Origin: Vibrio algivorus
GTDB lineage: Bacteria; Pseudomonadota; Gammaproteobacteria; Enterobacterales; Vibrionaceae
Length of the DNA: 64,000 nt
Assembly (NCBI RefSeq): GCF_002218005.2
Contig: NZ_AP018678.1
Span: forward strand, 1,302,001-1,366,000
Direction of reading: 5' to 3'
Positions 16,001 through 23,159 of this stretch are shown one piece after another; the first letter of the stretch is position 1; every line of letters begins with the position of its first letter. The notes beneath the pieces were generated by a model. The model was not told the origin of the DNA and made no database searches. It saw only the letters and a list, made by a program, of their open reading frames with translations. The position numbers and the translations under genes are program-made.

Positions 16001-17671
16001 ATGATCAAAGAGTCTTGGCAATCTGTAACACCCAACTTTTCACAATATGAAGATATCCTTACGCAAAACGACTCTAGTAGTCACTTATCCTTTTTGGATC
16101 TTCAGCCTAGACTCAAATCTTCTATTCTGCATTTTGCACAAATGGTTAACTTTCCGCGTTTTCTATTAGTGAATGCTCCGGATAATTTCATTTATCGCCA
16201 AGAAATTCATCATGCTTATTCAATGCTAATGAATACGGGTGAAATTGACCGTACCCCTATTATCACTAGTGAAAGTATTGAACTTGAAGAATTATTTGGC
16301 CAATACCAAGTTGAAAATGGCCAAATTATTCATTCCTCTGAAGGATTGCTTGATAAAGCTAATGGCGGCTATCTCATTATTTCATCAAATTTAATATTAG
16401 CTAACCCACGTGCTTGGCCGAAATTAAAAGCAGCTGTTTTAGGTAATGCTTGTTCTGGCATGTCTTCCGACTCAAAACAAGTTATCGAAAATGCGCCACT
16501 CAAGAAATATGATGTAAAGTTGGTTGTTATTGGCGATAGAATGCAGTTAGGTGATTTAGACTTATTCGATGCGGATATGAGAAGCCACTTATGCCTATTT
16601 GCTGAAGTTGAGTTAGATTTTCAAATTTCTGCAGATACGATTGAATCATACATTCAGTATATTAACGGCATTATTAATGAATACCGACTTCCTCAGCTTT
16701 TAGATACACACGCCTGGACGTTTTTATTAACTCAAGGTGCTCGGGAAACCGAAGATCAAGAAAGAATGCCTCTCTGTCCCATCTGGCATAGAACACTATT
16801 ATCGGAAGCGGCTTTAGTTTCCAATGGGCAAGCTATTTCTCAATCAGATATGGAAAAAGCTTTAGCCGCTCGGACTTATCGCCAAGAGTATCTTCCTCAA
16901 AGAGCTTTAGCCGATATATTGGAAGGTCAAGTTATCATTGAGACCCAAGGTGAACGTGTCGGACAAGTGAATGGCTTAACGGTTATTGAAGTGCCTGGAC
17001 ATCCTGTTGTTTATGGTGAACCCGCTCGTATTTCATGTGTTATTCACTTTGGTGATGGCGATATTGCTGATGTTGAGCGTAAAGCCGAGCTTGGTGGCAA
17101 CTTACACGCGAAAGGCATGATGATCATGCAGGCATTTCTAGGCAGTGCTTTAAACTTAGATGAGCCCCTACCATTTGCGGCCTCTATTGTATTTGAACAA
17201 TCGTACTCAGAAGTTGACGGCGATAGCGCCTCTCTAGCTGAACTCTGTTCTCTTGTAAGTGCTTTATCAGAGTACCCGATTAATCAACAAATTGCGGTTA
17301 CTGGTGCAGTGGACCAATTTGGTCGTGTACAAGCAGTCGGTGGTTTAAATGAAAAAATCGAAGGTTTCTTCCAAATATGTAACCATCGAGGATTAACAGG
17401 CAATCAAGGTGTTGTTTTACCTAAAACTAACTTAAAACACTTATCTTTGCATCATGATGTTGTTGAAGCCATTAAAAATGAAGAATTCCACCTATGGTCA
17501 GTTGAATCTGTTGATGAAGCATTACCTATCATCTTTGGTAAAGCCTTCCGTGGTGATGAAGAAGAAACAATATTGAAAAAAATCTCTGAGAGAATCGAAC
17601 ACTTTGATAAACATGAGTCTGCACCTTGCGGCATAGTGAATAAGATCAAAAGTTTACTTGGTATTCACTGA
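16001..17671 (+). CDS. lonH: LonH (YcbZ-like), Lon-family protease homologue
   Basis: A 556-residue Lon-like protein. The C-terminal protease domain (about 340-530) keeps the serine-lysine dyad: S409 in EVDGDSASLAEL and K452 in VGGLNEKIEG, 43 residues apart as in Lon. The N-terminal half resembles a AAA+ module (GGYLIISSNLILANPRAWPKLK looks like a Walker B/sensor region). Where Walker A should be there is only LLVNAPDNFIY, with no GKT/S, so ATP-driven unfolding is doubtful. E. coli LonH is about 586 residues and has the same neighbours. The ATG has no strong ribosome site. Confidence 0.85.
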   Translation: MIKESWQSVTPNFSQYEDILTQNDSSSHLSFLDLQPRLKSSILHFAQMVNFPRFLLVNAPDNFIYRQEIHHAYSMLMNTGEIDRTPIITSESIELEELFGQYQVENGQIIHSSEGLLDKANGGYLIISSNLILANPRAWPKLKAAVLGNACSGMSSDSKQVIENAPLKKYDVKLVVIGDRMQLGDLDLFDADMRSHLCLFAEVELDFQISADTIESYIQYINGIINEYRLPQLLDTHAWTFLLTQGARETEDQERMPLCPIWHRTLLSEAALVSNGQAISQSDMEKALAARTYRQEYLPQRALADILEGQVIIETQGERVGQVNGLTVIEVPGHPVVYGEPARISCVIHFGDGDIADVERKAELGGNLHAKGMMIMQAFLGSALNLDEPLPFAASIVFEQSYSEVDGDSASLAELCSLVSALSEYPINQQIAVTGAVDQFGRVQAVGGLNEKIEGFFQICNHRGLTGNQGVVLPKTNLKHLSLHHDVVEAIKNEEFHLWSVESVDEALPIIFGKAFRGDEEETILKKISERIEHFDKHESAPCGIVNKIKSLLGIH

Positions 17672-17706
17672 TCGGACTTGTTTAGCTTACACCTGTTCTC
17701 TAAGAT
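17666..17706 (+). promoter_or_regulatory. fabA promoter with FadR- and FabR-like operators
   Basis: CACTGATCGGACTTGTT (17666-17682) resembles the FadR activator site of enterobacterial fabA. AGCTTACACCTGTTCTCT (17684-17701) fits the FabR palindrome AGC-TACA--TGT-C-CT. A -35 TTGTTT (17678-17683), 17-base spacer and -10 TAAGAT (17701-17706) overlie both. The FadR site overlaps the lonH stop codon. This arrangement predicts activation when exogenous fatty acids are scarce and repression when unsaturated acyl thioesters are plentiful. Confidence 0.7.
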
Positions 17707-17735
17707 ACACAGACTATTTCTGGAGTGATTATATA

Positions 17736-18260
17736 ATGCAAAACAAACGTAACTCATATACTCGTGAAGACCTTCTAGCATCAAGCCAAGGTGAACTTTT
17801 TGGCCCTGGTCGCCCACAACTTCCTGCACCAAACATGTTAATGATGGACCGTATTTCAAAAATCACAGACGCTGAAGGCGAAGGTGCATTTGGCAAAGGT
17901 GTGATTATTGCAGAATTAGATATTACTCCTGACTTATGGTTCTTTGACTGCCACTTCCCTGGCGACCCTGTAATGCCTGGTTGTCTTGGTCTAGATGCAA
18001 TGTGGCAGCTAGTAGGCTTCTTCCTTGGCTGGGTTGGCGGTGAAGGTAAAGGCCGTGCACTAGGCGTTGGCGAAGTGAAATTCACAGGCCAGATCCTTCC
18101 AACAGCTAAGAAAGTCACTTACGAAATCAACATGAAACGTGTCGTGAATCGCCGCCTAGTTATGGGTTTAGCTGATGGTCGTGTACTTGTTGATGGTAAA
18201 GAAATCTACGTTGCTAAAGACTTAAAAGTAGGTCTTTTCCAAGATACATCTTCTTTCTAG
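17736..18260 (+). CDS. fabA: FabA, 3-hydroxydecanoyl-ACP dehydratase/isomerase
   Basis: A 174-residue bifunctional enzyme that dehydrates 3-hydroxydecanoyl-ACP and isomerises the product to the cis-3 form, the branch point to unsaturated fatty acids. I start at the ATG at 17736, behind TGGAGTG, since the family start NKRNSYTREDLLASSQGELFG follows. The active-site pair is H73 in FDCHFPGDPVMPG and D87 in LGLDAMWQ, 14 apart as in E. coli. It is transcribed alone, with its own promoter and a strong terminator. Confidence 0.96.
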   Translation: MQNKRNSYTREDLLASSQGELFGPGRPQLPAPNMLMMDRISKITDAEGEGAFGKGVIIAELDITPDLWFFDCHFPGDPVMPGCLGLDAMWQLVGFFLGWVGGEGKGRALGVGEVKFTGQILPTAKKVTYEINMKRVVNRRLVMGLADGRVLVDGKEIYVAKDLKVGLFQDTSSF

Positions 18261-18282
18261 AATAAGAGATGTCCCCTTTTAA

Positions 18283-18316
18283 TAAATAAATCAGCAATTT
18301 TGCTGATTTATTTTTG
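18283..18316 (+). terminator. fabA terminator
   Basis: A stem of about 12 bp (AATAAATCAGCA with TGCTGATTTATT) is followed by TTTTG. It converges with the rmf terminator on the other strand. Confidence 0.8.
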
Positions 18317-18349
18317 TTTAAAACATCTAGTTATAGTGCGTTAGGGTTG

Positions 18350-18375
18350 ATAATAAAGGCTCCAACTCTGGAGCC
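18350..18375 (-). terminator. rmf terminator
   Basis: GGCTCCA (18358-18364) pairs with TGGAGCC (18369-18375) around a 4-base loop. On the - strand it is followed by TTTATTAT. It lies 43 bases after the rmf stop. Confidence 0.7.
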
Positions 18376-18417
18376 TAATTCTGCACCGACTAAACTTATT
18401 AAGTTTAAGATCTTAAA

Positions 18418-18591
18418 TTATTTAATCAGTCCGGATTGACGATCGTCCCTTGCATCACGCCAACCGCCTAACCAATTCGATTTAGCATCCATTTGCTGAT
18501 ATGGACAGTCATCCATCGATCTCCCATTAAGGCCAGCTTTATAACCTTGAGATTGCGCTCTTTCTAGGCGATCGCGTTTCTGTCTCTTCAT
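18418..18591 (-). CDS. rmf: RMF, ribosome modulation factor
   Basis: A 57-residue basic protein that dimerises 70S ribosomes into inactive 100S particles in stationary phase. The translation begins MKRQKRDRLERAQSQGYKAG, then has the family core NGRSMDDCPYQ and SNWLGGWRDARDD. E. coli RMF is 55 residues with the same start and the same WLGGWR motif. It lies next to fabA, as in E. coli. Transcription is probably growth-phase controlled; the upstream 50 bases were not dissected, and an ERIC element begins 52 bases before the start. Confidence 0.95.
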   Translation of the reverse strand: MKRQKRDRLERAQSQGYKAGLNGRSMDDCPYQQMDAKSNWLGGWRDARDDRQSGLIK

Positions 18592-18642
18592 AGTATGGTC
18601 CTCTTACTTTGATAATTACCAAAATGACTACTTGTGGCAATT

Positions 18643-18770
18643 TATACCCAAAATAATTTAAGTTGCAGTGAGGCGACAAGTAAATGAAGCCCCATGAGAG
18701 TAGTTCATCTATATGATTGGGATAAGCGAACACCGTCAATGAAGCTGCAACTTCCAGTACGAAGGATATA
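18643..18770. repeat. ERIC element (about 128 bp)
   Basis: It starts TATACCCAAAATAATTTAAG, reads on into GTTGCAGTGAGGCGACAAG, then a central palindrome around GCCCCATGAGAGTAGTTCAT, and ends GCAACTTCCAGTACGAAGGA plus TATA. This follows the enterobacterial repetitive intergenic consensus, whose usual length is 127 bp, across its whole length. It lies between rmf and the DUF3466 gene and would be transcribed as a long hairpin. Confidence 0.88.
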
Positions 18771-18819
18771 TACATTCCACTTATTAAGCATCGACCAAAG
18801 ATCCCATTTTCTCAAGGCG

Positions 18820-18853
18820 AAAAAAAACCGAGATTCAATTTTGTGAACCTCGG
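18820..18853 (-). terminator. Terminator of the DUF3466 gene
   Basis: On the - strand, CCGAGGTTC and GAATCTCGG (9 bp, one G-U pair) are followed by eight T. It lies 23 bases after the stop. Confidence 0.85.
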
Positions 18854-18875
18854 TATAATGTTAAATTTGTTAACG

Positions 18876-20840
18876 TTATGATTTAATTTTCTTTCTGCGG
18901 AAACCTAATAAACCAAGTAAGGCTAAAGCGAAGTAACCTAAGCTACCGCCCTCACGTTCAACATTAGGCTGGCCACCTTTACGTTGTACAATATCATCCA
19001 CTGTTGCACCCGCAATTGGAACGAGTTTAACGGCAACCAATTCCTCTGTACCACTACCATCACCACAATATGAATTATGATCGGTATTATCATAACCACC
19101 AACACAGTAGTTAGCCGTTGCTGAAATTACGCCATCATCGTTGATACCTGTTGCATTCACAATGCGATATGCGTTGTTGGCATCAGAATCAGCACCGCCA
19201 TTCGTTAGGTTATCTAGCCACCAAGATTTACCTTGGAAAATAGCCAAACGACTAGCATCTGTACCTGTAACATTTAGAGGATCGATAAATCCACGGCGAC
19301 GACGCTGTTTACCATCCCACTCACGACTTTCTTCAGCATCAATGGAACCTACCACTTCGTTATAGTTGTTAATGGCATTTGCTTCACCACCCGCACCTTT
19401 AAAGAAGATATCACCACTAAGATAGACAGCTGTAGGTTTAGTAGTAGCATTACCTACTGATGCATCAGTATAGAATAAGCGATTATTAGCAGCCCCATTC
19501 TCAGGATAACGTCCGCTACGTTTCGCTTCACCAATAGCAATCAAGTTTTTATTGATGTCTTTAACTAAACTATTGCTGTAGATATAGTCATCATCATCTT
19601 CTACTTCAGCACCTTGAACAAAAACTGAATCCCATTGGTTCTCATCCGTCAATGCAGGATCAACCGTGTCTTTAGGATAGAAGATAGCCGCTTGCATTAA
19701 GTAATTATCATCATCTTTATGAGTGTTAAAACCAGCAAGGACTGGCAGACCATTATAGGCTGTAACGTCACTGATCGCAGCAGCTCTTGCGCTACCTTGT
19801 GCAGCAGCTTCATCATGGTTAGCAGCAGTGGTATTATCCCAACCTGAAACCGCTTTACCAGACACGCCATCAGTACTATTCCAAATATAAGCTTTAGTGG
19901 CAAATGCGAAATTTTGACAATCTGCTAGCAAGACAGGATCTGGATAAGTAGTGCTATCAGTACAGTTACTCAAGTCACCCCAATAATTTTTATCATCATC
20001 ACTATTATCAAATGGTGCTACAGAGGCAGAACCGACGACATATCGTGTCCCACTACCTACTGGGTATTCAAATGAATCATATGCAAAGGTACGGCCCATT
20101 TGTTTTACAATCGCGTCACCATCTTGTTTTGGTTGTAAAACAATATCATTATAAAAACCACGTTGGCGGTAAGTTAGAACACTATTACTACCAACATTAT
20201 AATAACCACTGCTTGCGATTCCGATTGGACTTCCATCCTCTAGAACTTTATTCACAACGACATTGGCACTATCTTGCTGTAGCGTACCGCCTGGAGGAAT
20301 ATAACTAGAATCTATAGGCGCTGGAACCTCTGTGCCATCCACAATACCAACAGCATTACGACCATTGTATCCTTGATAAAAAGCTCGACGCTCTTGGCAT
20401 AAGCCTCCCGTTAAGCTGTAATCACAATCTTCTTCTGAGTTTTCTGAATTTGCTCCAAACCATTGCTTAACCGCCCAACTATCACAAGTTGAGTAACCTA
20501 ATTGGTTGTAGCAATAATTACGCAGGTCACCATAATCTAGATAAGTGAAAGTATTATCATACTTAAACGGCACTTCATCACGGTAAGAAATACCATCTTC
20601 ACCTTGTCGAGTATCACCACCAAGTAAGTAATCCCCATCGGTACAGCTTGCGCTATCAGCAAAACAGCCTAGAGGGTCCGTATCAGAAACAGTAGATGAA
20701 TCACTAATCGCACTTGAAAAAACCTGTTTAGCGCTGACACTGGGATCTACTCGGACAACTTTATACAGTGCCGCATTAGCAGAGTTGGCTGCCATTAATG
20801 CAGCAGCCACCATTGATAGTTTAAAAATTTTATTTGGCAT
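18876..20840 (-). CDS. DUF3466 exported protein with GlyGly-CTERM tail
   Basis: A 654-residue secreted or surface protein of unknown function. I start at the ATG at 20840, where a signal peptide begins (MPNKIFKLSMVAAALMAANS, cleavage after NANA). The body is rich in D, N, S, G, Y and W, with paired cysteines (CFADSASC, CYNQLGYSTC, CVGGYDNTDHNSYC), and repeats of the type GEA and NAINNYNEVVGSI reminiscent of beta-propeller or HAF-type repeats. The C terminus GGSLGYFALALLGLLGFRRKK is a classic GlyGly-CTERM sorting signal: two glycines, a membrane span and a basic tail, processed by rhombosortase in Vibrio and Shewanella. It starts 19 bases after uup and may be cotranscribed. Confidence 0.85.
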   Translation of the reverse strand: MPNKIFKLSMVAAALMAANSANAALYKVVRVDPSVSAKQVFSSAISDSSTVSDTDPLGCFADSASCTDGDYLLGGDTRQGEDGISYRDEVPFKYDNTFTYLDYGDLRNYCYNQLGYSTCDSWAVKQWFGANSENSEEDCDYSLTGGLCQERRAFYQGYNGRNAVGIVDGTEVPAPIDSSYIPPGGTLQQDSANVVVNKVLEDGSPIGIASSGYYNVGSNSVLTYRQRGFYNDIVLQPKQDGDAIVKQMGRTFAYDSFEYPVGSGTRYVVGSASVAPFDNSDDDKNYWGDLSNCTDSTTYPDPVLLADCQNFAFATKAYIWNSTDGVSGKAVSGWDNTTAANHDEAAAQGSARAAAISDVTAYNGLPVLAGFNTHKDDDNYLMQAAIFYPKDTVDPALTDENQWDSVFVQGAEVEDDDDYIYSNSLVKDINKNLIAIGEAKRSGRYPENGAANNRLFYTDASVGNATTKPTAVYLSGDIFFKGAGGEANAINNYNEVVGSIDAEESREWDGKQRRRRGFIDPLNVTGTDASRLAIFQGKSWWLDNLTNGGADSDANNAYRIVNATGINDDGVISATANYCVGGYDNTDHNSYCGDGSGTEELVAVKLVPIAGATVDDIVQRKGGQPNVEREGGSLGYFALALLGLLGFRRKKIKS

Positions 20841-20859
20841 TAAGTCAACTTCTAATCCG

Positions 20860-22791
20860 TTAGCCCTGCATTGATTCAAGCTCTTCCCAACGCTCGAATG
20901 CAGTTTCTAATTCTTGTTCAGCAGCGTTCAATCGATCCAAAATCGCTTGAGTCTCGTCGCTACTCTGTGTGAAAAAATCAGGTTGATTGACCTGAGCTTG
21001 TAATTGTTCAATTTCTGCTTCCAGTGACTCTAGCACTTGAGGCAAGGATTCTAACTCTCGTTGCAGTTTATAAGATAACTTCTTCGGTTTGTTAGTATTT
21101 AGTTGAATTTTGGGAGTATTCTCAACCACTTTGTCCGCTTTCGTTGGTTTTTCGTTCCCAGAAGCTTGTTGCGTAACACCACGAGCCAACAACACTTGAG
21201 CTCGTTGCTCTTGAGCATCATGGTAGCCACCAACAAACTCCTCGATCTTACCGTTACCTTCAAAAATCCAACTGGTTGTCACGGTATTATCAACGAATTG
21301 ACGATCGTGACTCACTAAAAGCAAAGTACCTTGATAGTTGGCAAGAATTTCTTCCAAAAGTTCCAATGTTTCGATATCTAAATCGTTGGTTGGTTCATCT
21401 AGAATCAATAAATTATTCGATTTTAAGAACAAGCGCGCTAAAAGTAAGCGGTTTTTCTCACCGCCAGATAAAGCTTTAACCGGCGTACGTGCCCTTTTCG
21501 GTTCAAATAGGAAATCTTGCAAATAACCTAATGCGTGGCGAGTTCTTCCACCTACCGTCACTTCCTGCTTACCGTCAGCTAAGTTATCCATCACTGTTTT
21601 TTCAGGATCGAGTACTTCGCGATATTGATCAAAATAAGCAACTTCCAATTTTGTTCCGCAATGCAAGCGACCTGAATCTGGTTTTAACTTATCAAGCAAC
21701 AACTTCAATAAGGTACTTTTACCACAACCGTTTGGACCAATTAAGGCAATACGATCACCACGCATAATATTGAAGCTGAAATCATCTACAATGGTTTTAC
21801 CATCAATTTGATAGCATAGATTCTCTGCTTCAAAAATGATTTTACCAGAGCGATTAGACTCATCGATTTGAATGTTAGCTTTACCCTGAACTTCTCGACG
21901 CTCAGAGCGTTCTTCACGGAGCTTTTTAAGCGCTCGAACACGCCCTTCGTTACGAGTACGGCGCGCTTTGATACCTTGACGGATCCAAACTTCTTCTTGA
22001 GCAAGCTTTTTATCAAACTCCGCATTTTGCATTTCTTCAACACGCAACGCTTCTTCTTTATCAATCAAATACTGTTCATAGTTACCAGGGTAAGAACTTA
22101 GTTTTCCGCGATCTAAATCGAGAATACGTGTTGCCATCGATTGGATAAAAGCACGGTCATGCGAAATAAACACAATCGAACCACGGAAGTCTTTCAAAAA
22201 TGCTTCCAGCCATTCAATCGTGGTGACATCTAAGTGGTTAGTTGGCTCATCAAGTAATAGCACATCTGGATCACACACTAGTGCGCGAGCTAGAGCAGCT
22301 TTACGTTGCCAACCACCAGATAAACTCGTCAGTAACGTATGTTCATCAAGAGATAAAGACGTCAAAATATTTTTAATGCGATCTTCAAGACGCCAACCAT
22401 CATTATGATCAAGCTGTTCTTGGATTTTAGATAAGCGATTAATGTTCTTATCAGACGGATCTTCCGCCATGATGTCTAGCTGGTGCTGGTATTCTTTTAA
22501 TAACTCACCGACTTCCGCTAGCCCTTCTGCAACATAGTCGTAAACCGTACCTTCGGCATTTCTTGGTGGATCTTGCTCTAAACGAGACACCACCACATCT
22601 TGCTCAATTTGAATTTTGCCGTCATCCATGATGATTTCGCCTGCAAGCACTTTCATCATGGTGGATTTACCTGCACCATTGCGGCCAACCAAACATACTC
22701 TTTCGTTTTGCTGAAGCGCAAAATCGGCTTTATCTAATAATGGATGATCGCCAAAAGCCAGCTGGCCGTTATGAATGGTAATTAATGCCAT
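20860..22791 (-). CDS. uup: Uup, ABC-F family ATPase
   Basis: A 643-residue soluble ABC-F protein with two ATPase domains and no membrane part; the family acts on ribosomes or on branched DNA intermediates (uup mutants show more precise transposon excision). Domain 1: Walker A GRNGAGKS, signature LSGGWQRK, Walker B VLLLDEPTNHLD. A charged linker (KARRTRNEGRVRALKKLREER) follows. Domain 2: GPNGCGKS, LSGGEKNR and LLILDEPTNDLD. The C-terminal coiled coil (about 570-640) is the Uup DNA-binding domain. The start overlaps the upstream glutaredoxin-like gene by 23 bases, implying coupling. Confidence 0.93.
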   Translation of the reverse strand: MALITIHNGQLAFGDHPLLDKADFALQQNERVCLVGRNGAGKSTMMKVLAGEIIMDDGKIQIEQDVVVSRLEQDPPRNAEGTVYDYVAEGLAEVGELLKEYQHQLDIMAEDPSDKNINRLSKIQEQLDHNDGWRLEDRIKNILTSLSLDEHTLLTSLSGGWQRKAALARALVCDPDVLLLDEPTNHLDVTTIEWLEAFLKDFRGSIVFISHDRAFIQSMATRILDLDRGKLSSYPGNYEQYLIDKEEALRVEEMQNAEFDKKLAQEEVWIRQGIKARRTRNEGRVRALKKLREERSERREVQGKANIQIDESNRSGKIIFEAENLCYQIDGKTIVDDFSFNIMRGDRIALIGPNGCGKSTLLKLLLDKLKPDSGRLHCGTKLEVAYFDQYREVLDPEKTVMDNLADGKQEVTVGGRTRHALGYLQDFLFEPKRARTPVKALSGGEKNRLLLARLFLKSNNLLILDEPTNDLDIETLELLEEILANYQGTLLLVSHDRQFVDNTVTTSWIFEGNGKIEEFVGGYHDAQEQRAQVLLARGVTQQASGNEKPTKADKVVENTPKIQLNTNKPKKLSYKLQRELESLPQVLESLEAEIEQLQAQVNQPDFFTQSSDETQAILDRLNAAEQELETAFERWEELESMQG

Positions 22792-23092
22792 TTTGTTTTA
22801 ACCACGCTTGTAATTCGTCTAAATTGAATGGCCAAAATAACTCACTAACAATGCTTTGTAAGTTATTTTGGTGTTTTAAGTTACTTTGGTCGTTTTGTAT
22901 ATCTTGTGAGTGTAAGGCAAGCACAGGAATGGTGACACCGTAACGAGAAAATAATGCATCATCAAAAGCAATATCAATCACTTGTACTGTATGCGCTAAA
23001 GATTGTTGAGAATCTTCCCCCCATAAAGTATCAAGCTGTTGGTAAGCTAATTCGCATAAATGACAACCCGAAGTTGAGTACAGCGTCAGCAC
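22769..23092 (-). CDS. Glutaredoxin-like protein (DUF836 type)
   Basis: A 107-residue thioredoxin-fold protein beginning at GTG (LTLYSTSGCHLCELAY), with a CHLC redox motif near residues 10-13 and the cis-proline in TIPVLAL. Small glutaredoxins of this type occur beside uup in Vibrio. The middle (about 65-85) is an N/Q/S-rich insertion. The role is probably thiol redox; the substrate is unknown. A one-mismatch matS-like sequence lies inside it (22932-22944). Confidence 0.78.
   Translation of the reverse strand: MLTLYSTSGCHLCELAYQQLDTLWGEDSQQSLAHTVQVIDIAFDDALFSRYGVTIPVLALHSQDIQNDQSNLKHQNNLQSIVSELFWPFNLDELQAWLKQNGINYHS
22932..22944. other. matS-like site (one mismatch)
   Basis: GTGACACCGTAAC has the same single departure from GTGACRNYGTCAC as the site upstream of matP. 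It lies inside the glutaredoxin-like gene. It may be a real MatP site or chance. Confidence 0.3.
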
Positions 23093-23159
23093 TTTTGTTT
23101 TCTACCCCTATGTTATTTAACTTTTATACTCAAATAACTTATGTATACAAGTATATTAC

